This document shows positions 24,447-33,776 of a DNA stretch of 64,000 bases, in pieces. The DNA comes from SVTX01 sp045588675 (GTDB taxonomy: Bacteria > Bacillota > Clostridia > Oscillospirales > CAG-272). Position numbers and translations under genes: made by a program. Each line of letters begins with the position of its first letter. Position 1 is the stretch's first letter. A model generated the notes under the pieces. That model was not told the origin of the DNA. It did no database searches and worked only from the letters and a program-made list of their open reading frames with translations. The DNA lies in the NCBI GenBank assembly GCA_045588675.1, contig JAZNER010000016.1, positions 1 to 64,000 of the forward strand, read 5' to 3'.

Positions 24447-25517
24447 TTATTTTACCTTTACCGTCCAAGCAAATTCATCGGGTAATTTACCCCACTGAAT
24501 GCCTGTTATCGTGTCGTAGAGCGTCTTTGCCACGCTTCCGATTTCGTTGTTGTTGATAACCATTTTTTCGTCACCTGTATCAAGCAAGCCAATCGGAGAA
24601 ATTACCGCCGCAGTTCCTGTTCCAAACGCTTCGTCAAGCTTTCCGTCGGCATACGCCTTTTCAACCTCAAGAAGAGAAAGCTTTCTTTCCTCAACCTTGT
24701 ATCCCATATTTTTAAGAATTTGAATACAGGATTTTCTGGTAACGCCGGGAAGTATGCTTCCCTCGTCGAGGGCTGGGGTGACAACTGTGCCGTCAATTAC
24801 GAAGAAGACATTCATTGCGCCAACCTCGTCGATATACTTATGCTCAATTCCGTCAAGCCAAAGAACCTGTGAATATCCCATTTTCTCTGCCTTTTCCTGA
24901 CCAATCAAGGAGCACGCGTAGTTTCCGCCAACCTTTGCAAAGCCCGTGCCTCCGCGTACCGCGCGCACATATTCTCTTTCAACGAAAATCTTTACAGGCT
25001 TAATTCCCTCAGGATAGTATGAGCCTACAGGACAGGTGATTATCATAAACTTATAGCTCTTTGACGGGTGAACACCAAGCTGAACATCAGTCGCGATAAT
25101 AAACGGACGGATATAAAGTGATGTTCCCTCAAGGGACGGTACCCAATCCTCCTCAACTGCAACCAAAGCTTTAAGAGCTTCAATGATGTCCTCCTTGTTG
25201 ACCTGAGGAATACAAAGACGCTCGTTTGTAGTGTTCATTCTGTCAATATTCTGGTCGGGGCGGAACAATTGAACCGAGCCGTCAGGTGTTCTGTAAGCTT
25301 TAAGTCCCTCAAACATCTCCTGCGCGTAGTGGAAAACCATACAAGCGGGGTCAAGAGAAATATTCTGATATGGTACAATTCTCGCGTCGTGCCAGCCCTT
25401 ACCTTCATCATAGTCCATAATAAACATATGGTCGGTAAAATGTTTACCAAAGCCTAAATTGTTCCAGTCGGGCTTTTGCTTTTTTGTCTTTACAAGCTCA
25501 TATTTAATGTTAAGCAT
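24447..25517 (-). CDS. ilvE: Branched-chain amino-acid aminotransferase
   Basis: A 356-residue PLP enzyme (class IV fold, long bacterial/eukaryotic-type BCAT). It makes Leu, Ile and Val from their keto acids and glutamate. LGFGKHFTDHMFIMDY, VFHYAQEMFEGLKAYR, YIRPFIIAT, and KVGGNYACSLIGQEKAEKMGYSQVLWLDG (PLP-binding Lys in the GGNYA region by family alignment: K of the KVGGNYA area and the downstream EVGAMNVFF) are family signatures. The inner ATG has an AAGGAAG site. Last gene of the operon. Confidence 0.95.
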   Translation of the reverse strand: MLNIKYELVKTKKQKPDWNNLGFGKHFTDHMFIMDYDEGKGWHDARIVPYQNISLDPACMVFHYAQEMFEGLKAYRTPDGSVQLFRPDQNIDRMNTTNERLCIPQVNKEDIIEALKALVAVEEDWVPSLEGTSLYIRPFIIATDVQLGVHPSKSYKFMIITCPVGSYYPEGIKPVKIFVEREYVRAVRGGTGFAKVGGNYACSLIGQEKAEKMGYSQVLWLDGIEHKYIDEVGAMNVFFVIDGTVVTPALDEGSILPGVTRKSCIQILKNMGYKVEERKLSLLEVEKAYADGKLDEAFGTGTAAVISPIGLLDTGDEKMVINNNEIGSVAKTLYDTITGIQWGKLPDEFAWTVKVK

Positions 25518-25534
25518 TTTTTTATACTTCCTTA

Positions 25535-26605
25535 TTATATATTTTTGGCAAGAATGTCGCCCATTTGGGTGCATCCGACCTTTACAAAGCCTTCCTTAAA
25601 AATGTCGGGGGTGCGGTATCCGTCGTCAAGAGCCTTGTTGACTGCCGCCTCAATAGCATCCGCACCCTCAGTCATATCAAAGGAGTAGCGAAGCATCATT
25701 GCCGCCGACATAACAGTTCCTATCGGGTTTGCAATATCCATACCCGCAATATCGGGGGCAGAACCGTGAATCGGCTCGTACATACCGAGCTTTCCTGATG
25801 AAAGTGACGCTGACGGCATCATTCCTATTGAGCCCGTCAACATACTCGCCTCGTCAGAAAGAATGTCGCCAAACATATTTTCCGTTACAACAACATCAAA
25901 CTGCGTTGGGTTTTTGATTAACTGCATAGCCGTATTGTCAACAAGAATATCGCTGTACTCGACATCAGGATAATCTTCCGAAAGACGGTGCATAGTAGCT
26001 CTCCAAAGCCTTGACGAATCAAGGACATTCGCCTTATCAACAGAGGCTAATTTCTTATTTCGTTTCAGAGCGGCTTCAAATGCAACTCGGCCAATTCGCT
26101 CAATCTCACTCTCGGAATAGGTCATTTCGTCGGTTGCAACCTTTTCTCCACCAACCATCTCTGTTCTTCTCTTGCCGAAGTAAATACCGCCGGTCAGCTC
26201 ACGGACAATCATAAGGTCAATGCCATTACCCACAATGCTTTGCTTGAGTGGTGAAGAATCTGCAAGCTGGGGGAAAAGTCTTGTAGGACGGAGATTTGCA
26301 AAAAGTCCAAGCTCTCGTCTTACTGCCAAAAGTGCCTTTTCAGGACGGATAGACGGGTCAACATTATCCCATTTAGGTCCGCCTACCGCACCTAAAAGCA
26401 CCGCATCGCTTGCCTTGCAAGTCGCCATTCCCTCATCAGTAATCGGCACTCCGTATTTATCAATAGAGCATCCGCCTATGTCAACCTTTGTAAAGTTAAA
26501 TTTGTGACCGAATTTTTTGGCAACCGCCATGAGCACCTTTACAGCTTGCTCAACTATCTCAGGGCCTATTCCGTCACCGCAAAGAAGTGTTATATTTTTT
26601 TCCAT
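25535..26605 (-). CDS. leuB: 3-isopropylmalate dehydrogenase
   Basis: A 356-residue NAD-dependent enzyme that oxidatively decarboxylates 3-isopropylmalate to 2-ketoisocaproate in Leu synthesis. LLCGDGIGPEIV at the start, VRELTGGIYFG, DSSRLWRATM, and the metal/NAD region NMFGDILSDEASMLTGSIGMMPSASL and EPIHGSAPDIAG are standard. It sits between leuD and ilvE, 17 bp before ilvE. Confidence 0.96.
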   Translation of the reverse strand: MEKNITLLCGDGIGPEIVEQAVKVLMAVAKKFGHKFNFTKVDIGGCSIDKYGVPITDEGMATCKASDAVLLGAVGGPKWDNVDPSIRPEKALLAVRRELGLFANLRPTRLFPQLADSSPLKQSIVGNGIDLMIVRELTGGIYFGKRRTEMVGGEKVATDEMTYSESEIERIGRVAFEAALKRNKKLASVDKANVLDSSRLWRATMHRLSEDYPDVEYSDILVDNTAMQLIKNPTQFDVVVTENMFGDILSDEASMLTGSIGMMPSASLSSGKLGMYEPIHGSAPDIAGMDIANPIGTVMSAAMMLRYSFDMTEGADAIEAAVNKALDDGYRTPDIFKEGFVKVGCTQMGDILAKNI

Positions 26606-26627
26606 TGTTCTCGCCTTCCTTCAATGC

Positions 26628-27116
26628 TTATTTTGCATTTTTAAGAGAATTCATAAGTCCGTCGGCATTAATAATTTCCTTTACAAACTCCGGAAAAGGC
26701 TCTGCCTTGTAGCTTTCGCCCTTTGTTATGTTTGTAATAACGCCGCTGTCAAAATCAATATCAATCCTGTCGCCATTCTCTATCTTCTCACTCGCTTCGG
26801 GACATTCGAGAATTGCAAGACCTATATTTATTGCATTTCTGAAGAAAATACGAGCAAAGGTTTTGGCAATTACGCAGGAAACTCCGGAATACTTAATTGC
26901 TATCGGCGCGTGCTCACGTGATGAGCCACATCCAAAGTTTGCGCCGCCCACTATAATATCGCCGCTCTTAACCTTTTTTGTAAAATCCTTGTCGATATCC
27001 TCCATACAGTGAGAAGCAAGCTCTCCTTTATCTGCAGTATTCAGATATCTTGCGGGGATTATTACGTCAGTATCTACATTGTCACCATATTTATGTACAA
27101 ATCCACAAGCCTTCAT
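26628..27116 (-). CDS. leuD: 3-isopropylmalate dehydratase small subunit
   Basis: A 162-residue subunit. YGDNVDTDVIIPARYLN and GGANFGCGSSREHAPIAIKYSGV (swivel-domain substrate loop) are the LeuD signatures. It pairs with LeuC to isomerise 2- to 3-isopropylmalate. Its ATG lies 3 bases after the leuC stop. Confidence 0.96.
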   Translation of the reverse strand: MKACGFVHKYGDNVDTDVIIPARYLNTADKGELASHCMEDIDKDFTKKVKSGDIIVGGANFGCGSSREHAPIAIKYSGVSCVIAKTFARIFFRNAINIGLAILECPEASEKIENGDRIDIDFDSGVITNITKGESYKAEPFPEFVKEIINADGLMNSLKNAK

Positions 27117-27119
27117 TAT

Positions 27120-28385
27120 TTATGCCTCCAATTCTGCGGGGTCAACTATTCTGCCCGCAACAGCGCTTGCCGCCGCAACCTGTGGGCTGGCAAGATAAAT
27201 CTTTGAGGTGATATGTCCCATTCTTCCTACAAAATTACGGTTGGTCGTAGCAACTGCAATTTCGTCCTCGGCAAGTATTCCCATATATCCGCCAAGGCAG
27301 GGTCCGCAGGTCGGAGTAGAAACCACACAGCCCGCGTCAATAAAGGTTTCAATATATCCAAGCTTGATGCACTCTTTATAAATCCTTTGTGTTGCGGGAA
27401 TTACAATACAGCGCAAGCCCTTTGCAATATGCTTGCCCTTGAGAATTTCAGCGGCAGCCGCCATATCAGAAAGGCGTCCGTTTGTGCAGGATCCGATCAC
27501 CACCTGGTCGGGAACGATATTGCCAAGCTCCTTTGCAAGTTTCGTGTTTTCGGGAAGATGAGGGCACGCGACCGTTGACTCGATCTCAGACAAATCTATC
27601 GTATAGGTTTCATCATACTGGGCATCGGCATCAGCAGCGTAGATCTTATATTCTCTCGCAACTCTCTCTCCGACATATTGAAGCGTTATATCGTCAACCT
27701 CAAAAATACCGTTCTTCGCTCCCGCTTCGATTGCCATATTAGCCATACAAAGACGGTCGTCGATAGTAAGGCATTTAAGTCCCTCGCCCGAGAACTCCAT
27801 TGAACGATAAAGAGCACCGTCAACACCAATTTTGCCTATAATGTGAAGAATGACATCCTTGCCCGATACGTGCGGCTTTAAGCTTCCCACAAGGTTAAAC
27901 TTAATAGCCGAGGGCACCTTAAACCAAGCCTTGCCCGTTGCCATTCCCGCCGCCATATCCGTGCTTCCGACTCCCGTAGAAAACGCGCCGAGCGCACCGT
28001 ATGTACATGTGTGGGAGTCAGCTCCGATTACAAGCTCTCCGGGTGCTACAAGTCCCTTTTCGGGGAGAAGCGCGTGCTCAATTCCCATCTCTCCCACATC
28101 ATAATAATTAGAAATATCAAAGGATTTTGCGAAAAGTCTGCACTGCTTGCATTGTCCCGCCGCCTTTATATCCTTATTAGGTGCAAAGTGGTCCATTACA
28201 AGTGCTATCTTGTTCTTGTCAAAGACCTCGCTAAATCCGTTATTGTTAAACTCATTGATGGCAACGGGAGAGGTGATGTCGTTTCCAAGCACCAAATCAA
28301 GCTTTGCCATAATTAACTGACCCGCCTTTACAGATTCAAGACCTGCATGCGCCGCCAATATTTTTTGTGTCATCGTCATAGCCAT
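27120..28385 (-). CDS. leuC: 3-isopropylmalate dehydratase large subunit
   Basis: A 421-residue aconitase-superfamily subunit of the short, archaeal/clostridial LeuC2 kind. It binds a [4Fe-4S] cluster through Cys in VIGSCTNGRLSD and CGPCLGG. GADSHTCTYGALGAFSTGVGSTDMAAGMATG is the substrate signature. The protein is oxygen-sensitive by family knowledge, which fits an anaerobe. The GAGGAAA site precedes an ATG that has two further in-frame ATGs within five codons, so the exact start could move slightly. Confidence 0.96.
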   Translation of the reverse strand: MAMTMTQKILAAHAGLESVKAGQLIMAKLDLVLGNDITSPVAINEFNNNGFSEVFDKNKIALVMDHFAPNKDIKAAGQCKQCRLFAKSFDISNYYDVGEMGIEHALLPEKGLVAPGELVIGADSHTCTYGALGAFSTGVGSTDMAAGMATGKAWFKVPSAIKFNLVGSLKPHVSGKDVILHIIGKIGVDGALYRSMEFSGEGLKCLTIDDRLCMANMAIEAGAKNGIFEVDDITLQYVGERVAREYKIYAADADAQYDETYTIDLSEIESTVACPHLPENTKLAKELGNIVPDQVVIGSCTNGRLSDMAAAAEILKGKHIAKGLRCIVIPATQRIYKECIKLGYIETFIDAGCVVSTPTCGPCLGGYMGILAEDEIAVATTNRNFVGRMGHITSKIYLASPQVAAASAVAGRIVDPAELEA

Positions 28386-28403
28386 AATTTTTTCCTCACT
28401 AAA

Positions 28404-30062
28404 TTAGCCAATCATCTTATTAATTGCCGAAACAAGAGCCAAAATAGACGCGGCGATAATATCGTCGTGAACTCCTGCTCCCCAGCTCATCTTGCCGCTG
28501 TCGTCAACAATACTTACATAAGTCACAGCGCGCGAGGTTGAGCCCTGCTCAAGCGCGTGCTCGGTATAGGTAAGTCCCGAATAAGATATACCGAGATTTC
28601 GCTTGATGGCATTACTTACCGCGTCGAGTCGTCCGTTTCCGTCAGCTGAAATATCGCGCGCCTCGCCCATATATTCAACAGTTAAAATCGCTTTGATCTG
28701 GTCTCCCTTGCGCACAAAATGATAGTCGTGCAGAGTAAGCGGTGCGCCTATGTTAACATATTCCTTATTGAAAATGTCAAGAACCTCATCCGGTGTTAAT
28801 TCCTTGTGCGCGTGATCCGAATATCCCTTTACGGTATATCCAACATGCTCGCGCATCTTAGGCGGCAAAACATAGCCGAAATTATGCTCAAGAAGATAGC
28901 CTATTCCACCCTTGCCCGATTGAGAATTGATACGGATAACATCGGTTTCATATTCTCTGCCGACATCCTTCGGGTCGATCGGCAAATAAGGAACTGTCCA
29001 ATAACGGCAGTCGTGCTCCTCTCTCCACTTCATTCCCTTTGCAATCGCATCCTGATGAGAGCCTGAAAAAGCTGCAAAAACAAGATGTCCCGAATACGGA
29101 GAACGGTCGCCGACCGTCATTCTTGTAACTCTTTCATAAAGCTCGCAAATTTCAGGCATATTTGAAAAATCAAGACCCGGCTCAACTCCCTGCGCAAACA
29201 TATTCATAGCAACAGTGACAATGTCGGTGTTCCCCGTTCTCTCTCCGTTGCCGAACAGCGTTCCCTCTACTCTGTCGCCGCCTGCAAGAAGGCCCATTTC
29301 AGTGTCAGCTACCGCACAGCCTCGGTCGTTATGGGGGTGCAAGGAAATAAGCACATTTTCGCGATATTTTAAATTCTCGCTCATATATTCAACCTGATTT
29401 GCGTAAACGTGAGGCATTGAAACCTCAACCGTTACGGGCAGATTGATAATTACCTTTTTGTCTTCGGTGGGCTTCCATACATCAAGCACCGCGTTGCAGA
29501 TCTCAAGCGCAAACTCGGGCTCTGTGCCTGTAAAGGATTCGGGAGAATACTCATATCTGTAATTAACTCCCATTTCTCGACTGTATTTTTCAAACAGCTT
29601 TGCTCCCTTTACCGCAATATCAATAATCTCTTGCTTATCCTTCTTGAAAACCTGCTCGCGCTGAGCTACAGAGGTTGAGTTATAAAGATGCACTATAGCA
29701 TTTTTAACACCCTTAAGGCTTTCAAATGTCTTTTTGATTATGTGCTCACGCGATTGTGTTAAAACCTGAACCGTGACATCGTCGGGAATAAGCTTTTGGT
29801 CGATAAGCGTCCGCAAAAACTGATATTCCGTTTCGCTTGCGGCAGGAAATCCAACTTCAATTTCCTTAAACCCGATTTTTACGAGAAGCTTGAAAAATTC
29901 AAGCTTTTCTTCGAGGCTCATAGGTACGATCAGTGATTGATTTCCATCTCGTAAGTCAACCGAGCACCACACAGGTGGCTTTTCTATGTAATTTTTGGCA
30001 GTCCATTTGGGACTTTCAATTGGGGCAGGAAAAAACTGTCTTGTGTATTTTGTAGCGTTCAT
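28404..30062 (-). CDS. leuA: 2-isopropylmalate synthase, LeuA type 2
   Basis: A 552-residue enzyme condensing acetyl-CoA with 2-ketoisovalerate, the first step of Leu synthesis. The opening RQFFPAPIESPKWTAKNYIEKPPVWCSVDLRDGNQSLI is characteristic of the type 2 subgroup first known from actinobacteria. GFKEIEVGFPAASETEYQF and LHPHNDRGCAVADTEMG (metal-binding HPHND) are intact. The C-terminal regulatory domain that gives Leu feedback runs to the end. Confidence 0.95.
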   Translation of the reverse strand: MNATKYTRQFFPAPIESPKWTAKNYIEKPPVWCSVDLRDGNQSLIVPMSLEEKLEFFKLLVKIGFKEIEVGFPAASETEYQFLRTLIDQKLIPDDVTVQVLTQSREHIIKKTFESLKGVKNAIVHLYNSTSVAQREQVFKKDKQEIIDIAVKGAKLFEKYSREMGVNYRYEYSPESFTGTEPEFALEICNAVLDVWKPTEDKKVIINLPVTVEVSMPHVYANQVEYMSENLKYRENVLISLHPHNDRGCAVADTEMGLLAGGDRVEGTLFGNGERTGNTDIVTVAMNMFAQGVEPGLDFSNMPEICELYERVTRMTVGDRSPYSGHLVFAAFSGSHQDAIAKGMKWREEHDCRYWTVPYLPIDPKDVGREYETDVIRINSQSGKGGIGYLLEHNFGYVLPPKMREHVGYTVKGYSDHAHKELTPDEVLDIFNKEYVNIGAPLTLHDYHFVRKGDQIKAILTVEYMGEARDISADGNGRLDAVSNAIKRNLGISYSGLTYTEHALEQGSTSRAVTYVSIVDDSGKMSWGAGVHDDIIAASILALVSAINKMIG

Positions 30063-30116
30063 TTATAATAATTCCTCTCTGTTGGAATTTTCGTAGGGCA
30101 AACTAAAATTTAAATA

Positions 30117-31781
30117 TTACTTCATTACCGCGCCTGTATCTGCTCCGCTTACAAGGCGAGCGTAACGGGCAAGCCAGCCCGATTTGATATTGGGCTCGGG
30201 TGCTATATATTTAGCACGGCGTTCTGCCAGCACTTCATCACTGACCTCAACGTTGATTGAAGCGGCGGGAATATCAATGTGTATAATATCACCCTCGCAA
30301 ATAAGCGCTATATTTCCGCCGTCTGCGGCTTCCGGAGAAACGTGTCCTATCGATGCACCGCGTGACGCGCCTGAAAACCGTCCGTCAGTAATCAGCGCAA
30401 CTGTTTTGTCAAGCTTCATACCCGCAAGTGCGCTTGTCGGGTTGAGCATTTCTCTCATTCCGGGACCACCCTTTGGTCCTTCATAGCGAATAACTACAAC
30501 ATCACCGCTGACGATCTTACCGCCGTAAATTGCTTCAATAGCCTCGTCCTCTGAGTTGAATACTCTTGCAGGACCCGAGTGCTTGAGCATTTCGGGAGCA
30601 ACCGCGCTTCTCTTTACGACACAACCCTTCTCTGCAATATTACCCCAAAGGATTTGAATACCGCCTGTTTCGCTGTATGGATCTTCAATCGGGCGAATTG
30701 CCTTTGTGCTCAATATGCGCGCGCCCTCAATATTTTCACCGAGAGTTTTGCCTGTAACAGTCTTGACGCTTGTATCAAGAAGTCCTCTCTTTGCAAGCTC
30801 TGCCTGTACCGCTCTGATGCCTCCTGCGGCATCAAGGTCCTGCATATGTGTGCTTCCTGCGGGGGCCAGGTGGCAAAGATTTGGCACCCTTGCGCTCATT
30901 TCATTGAAGAGATTGAGATCAAGAGGAACACCCGCCTCGTTAGCAATAGCAAGCAGGTGAAGAACACTGTTAGAGCTGCATCCAAGTGCCATATCGCAAG
31001 CGAGAGCGTTTTTGATTGACTTTTCGTTAATAATATCTCTTGCGCAAACATTGTTGCGAACAAGCTCCATAATAGCCATGCCCGCATGCTTGGCAAGCAT
31101 AATTCTTTTGTTTGAAACGGCAGGGATAGTTCCGTTTCCGGGAAGTGCAATTCCCATTGATTCGCAAAGACAGTTCATTGAGTTTGCCGTATACATTCCC
31201 GCACAGGAGCCACAGCCGGGACAAGCGCCAGTTTCACACTCGGTAAGCTTACATTCGTCAATAATACCTGCCTTATATGCTCCAACAGCTTCAAAAAGCT
31301 TGGAAAGACTTACCTCCTCGCCGTCATACGAGCCTGCAAGCATAGGTCCTCCGGAGCAAACGACTGTCGGCACATTCATTCTTACCGCCGCCATTACCAT
31401 TCCCGGAACAATTTTATCGCAGTTAGGAACGAGAACAAGACCGTCAAGCTGATGCGCCATTGTCATTGTTTCAACGCTGTCCGCGATAAGCTCACGGGAT
31501 GCGAGCGAATATTTCATTCCAATGTGTCCCATTGCTATTCCGTCACATACACCGATTGACGGAACAAGCACAGGTGTACCTCCCGCCATTCTGATACCCG
31601 CCTTTACCGCATCGGCAATTTTATCAAGATGCGCGTGACCGGGCACGATCTCACTGTGCGCGCTGACTACGCCAATCAAGGGGCGATCAAGCTCCTCCTT
31701 TGTGTAGCCCATAGCATAAAAAAGACTTCTGTTCGGCGCTCTGTGTGCGCCCTTTGTTACGTTATCTGAACGAAGTGCCAT
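30117..31781 (-). CDS. ilvD: Dihydroxy-acid dehydratase
   Basis: A 554-residue Fe-S dehydratase converting 2,3-dihydroxy acids to keto acids for Ile and Val. Cluster ligands lie in LVPNCDKIVPGM and GACPGCGSCAGMYTANSMNCL. GRFSGASRGASIGHVSPEA is the family active-site signature. It follows the ECF S-component gene by about 90 bp with no clear terminator between them. Confidence 0.96.
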   Translation of the reverse strand: MALRSDNVTKGAHRAPNRSLFYAMGYTKEELDRPLIGVVSAHSEIVPGHAHLDKIADAVKAGIRMAGGTPVLVPSIGVCDGIAMGHIGMKYSLASRELIADSVETMTMAHQLDGLVLVPNCDKIVPGMVMAAVRMNVPTVVCSGGPMLAGSYDGEEVSLSKLFEAVGAYKAGIIDECKLTECETGACPGCGSCAGMYTANSMNCLCESMGIALPGNGTIPAVSNKRIMLAKHAGMAIMELVRNNVCARDIINEKSIKNALACDMALGCSSNSVLHLLAIANEAGVPLDLNLFNEMSARVPNLCHLAPAGSTHMQDLDAAGGIRAVQAELAKRGLLDTSVKTVTGKTLGENIEGARILSTKAIRPIEDPYSETGGIQILWGNIAEKGCVVKRSAVAPEMLKHSGPARVFNSEDEAIEAIYGGKIVSGDVVVIRYEGPKGGPGMREMLNPTSALAGMKLDKTVALITDGRFSGASRGASIGHVSPEAADGGNIALICEGDIIHIDIPAASINVEVSDEVLAERRAKYIAPEPNIKSGWLARYARLVSGADTGAVMK

Positions 31782-31868
31782 AATTATATTACCTCTTTCT
31801 TAGAAAACTTTTTTAAAAGCTTCCTGAAATCTTAAAAAACTTTTATCAGAATAGATTTTATGAGAAAT

Positions 31869-32504
31869 TTAAATCTTAATCTTTTTTCCTACCGCCGCAA
31901 CAATTCTTACAATTGCGGGCGAAAGAACAAGATTTACAATAAATTCACCGACAAAATTAAGTCCCGCAAGACCCAAAATCACAAGAGCGAAGGCATTATC
32001 ATACATACCAAACGCTTCCGGAAACATATCGGGTAATCCCTGCATTGTTTCAAAGAAAAACAAAAGCATTCCCAAAACAAATATTCCCGTATTAATCACA
32101 GGCGCGCTGACTGACGCGATAATTGTTGAAAGCATTGTTTTCTTTCCGCCAAACGCTTTGTCAAGCACCTTGTATATAAGTCCTGAGCCGAAGCCTGCCA
32201 TAGTTGCCTTCAAAATACAAATGATTACAAACCAAACGGGATTTGCGCTCCATAAAAGGAATGAAAAGGCATCAACGCCCATAATACCCATAATCATCGT
32301 TATAAGACCAAAGGTAAAGCCAAGCAACGCTCCCTCTTTCGCACCCAAAAGGATTGCTCCGATTACAATAGGCACTAAAACGAAGGACATTGGCAACGGA
32401 CCGATTTTTATTGTTGAGCCCACAAGCTGAAGCACGACAACAAGTGCCAAAAGCAGTGCCAATTGAACTAATTTTAACGTCTTTAGTTTTGCTGAAGTTT
32501 TCAT
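31869..32504 (-). CDS. ECF transporter S component (substrate-binding membrane protein)
   Basis: A 211-residue membrane protein with about six spans, of the ECF-type S-component family. An N-terminal AxxxA-like helix (LVQLALLLALVVVLQLVG) for docking to the EcfT subunit is followed by the typical PMSFVLVPIVIGAILLGAKEGALLGFTFGLITMIMGI. The C-terminal NFVGEFIVNLVLSPAIVRI also fits. It uses shared EcfA/T energising subunits, not seen here. Its place inside a branched-chain operon makes pantothenate or a related precursor a candidate ligand, but this is inference only. Confidence 0.87.
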   Translation of the reverse strand: MKTSAKLKTLKLVQLALLLALVVVLQLVGSTIKIGPLPMSFVLVPIVIGAILLGAKEGALLGFTFGLITMIMGIMGVDAFSFLLWSANPVWFVIICILKATMAGFGSGLIYKVLDKAFGGKKTMLSTIIASVSAPVINTGIFVLGMLLFFFETMQGLPDMFPEAFGMYDNAFALVILGLAGLNFVGEFIVNLVLSPAIVRIVAAVGKKIKI

Positions 32505-32621
32505 TTTCTCTCTTTTCCTGAAAATTTATTTTATCGCATTAGCGTAATTTTCAAATTTATTTTTGATGGTATTTGTAACGAAAGGACGCCCCTCTCGTAC
32601 CTTGATCATAAAACATTTTTT

Positions 32622-32649
32622 GGTTTGGGGAGCCAAAGCTCCCCAAACC
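32622..32649. repeat. Strong 12-bp hairpin between ilvC and the ECF S gene
   Basis: Perfect inverted repeat GGTTTGGGGAGC / GCTCCCCAAACC with a CAAA loop. On the minus (coding) strand it is followed by A-rich sequence, not a T-run, so it is not a standard terminator. A partial transcription barrier or mRNA-stabilising end for the ilvBNC part is more likely. Confidence 0.6.
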
Positions 32650-32699
32650 GATTAAAATTATAGTTTTAAGATAAAAATCTAAAGTATTAGTCGAAGGGC

Positions 32700-33710
32700 T
32701 TATTTCTTAAGCCAGGACATCATCTGACGAAGCTCAGCGCCTGTCTTTTCAAGCTGATGCTCAGACTCAACGCGGCGTGTTGCCAAGAATTTAGCCTTGC
32801 GGCCTGCAGAGAATTCCTGCATAAACTCGGATGCAAATGTACCGTTCTGAATTTCTGTCAATACATTCTTCATTTCCTTGCGTGTTTCGTCGGTAATGAG
32901 GCGCTTACCTGTTCTGTAATCTCCGTATTCAGCTGTGTTGGAGATAGAATATCTCATCTTTGCAAAGCCGCCCTGATTGATAAGGTCAACTATAAGCTTC
33001 ATCTCGTGGATACATTCAAAGTATGCCATTTCGGGCTCGTAGCCTGCTTCAACAAGAGTTTCAAAGCCTGCCTTCATAAGCTCTGTTACACCGCCGCAAA
33101 GAACTGCCTGCTCACCAAAGAGGTCGGTTTCTGTTTCCTCACGGAAGCTTGTTTCAAGAATACCTGCTCTGCCCGCGCCAATTCCGCAAGCATATGCGAG
33201 AGCATAATCCTTTGCCTTGCCAGAGTAGTCCTGATGAACTGCAATCAAGGAAGGAACGCCCTTGCCTTCAAGGTACTGGCTTCTTACTGTGTGACCGGGT
33301 CCCTTGGGAGCAACCATGATTACATCGATATTTTTTGCAGGCTGAATAAGATTAAAATGAATATTAAAGCCGTGAGCAAACATAAGTACATCGCCGTCCT
33401 TCATATAGGGAGCAACCTGTGCATTGTAGATGTCTGCCGCAAGCTCATCGGGAACCAGCATCATTACAACATCTGCCGCCTTTGCAGCGTCCTCAACCTC
33501 CATAACCTTGAAGTTGGGGTTCTTCTCTGCGAAAGCCGCTGCCTTCTGCCAATGTCCGCTTCCCTGTCTTAAGCCTACTACTACATTACATCCGCTCTCG
33601 GCGAGGTTCATAGAGTGAGCGTGTCCCTGGCTACCAAAACCAATTACCGCAATCGTTTTGTCCTTAATGAGTGCCAAATTGCAATCTGTGTCATAATACT
33701 TGTTAATCAT
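32700..33710 (-). CDS. ilvC: Ketol-acid reductoisomerase (class I)
   Basis: A 336-residue enzyme that rearranges and reduces acetolactate or acetohydroxybutyrate in Val/Ile synthesis. The Rossmann loop is IGFGSQGHAHSMNLAES. The cofactor loop reads GLRQGSGHWQKA, where many NADPH enzymes have Ser two residues from the end of the loop and this has His, so coenzyme preference is open. AHGFNIHFNLI, VAPKGPGHTVR, EETETDLFGEQAVLCGG and the Mg-binding ECIHEMKLIVDLI are standard. Confidence 0.95.
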   Translation of the reverse strand: MINKYYDTDCNLALIKDKTIAVIGFGSQGHAHSMNLAESGCNVVVGLRQGSGHWQKAAAFAEKNPNFKVMEVEDAAKAADVVMMLVPDELAADIYNAQVAPYMKDGDVLMFAHGFNIHFNLIQPAKNIDVIMVAPKGPGHTVRSQYLEGKGVPSLIAVHQDYSGKAKDYALAYACGIGAGRAGILETSFREETETDLFGEQAVLCGGVTELMKAGFETLVEAGYEPEMAYFECIHEMKLIVDLINQGGFAKMRYSISNTAEYGDYRTGKRLITDETRKEMKNVLTEIQNGTFASEFMQEFSAGRKAKFLATRRVESEHQLEKTGAELRQMMSWLKK

Positions 33711-33776
33711 TTTTCTTTTCTCCTTGAAAATAATTGTAAATTTTGTATTTTGAGGCGATGAATAATCGTCTGATGC

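Noticed and set aside
32757..33572. Long plus-strand frame opposite ilvC
   Set aside because: It is the antisense shadow of a highly conserved enzyme, with no ribosome site or recognisable domain.
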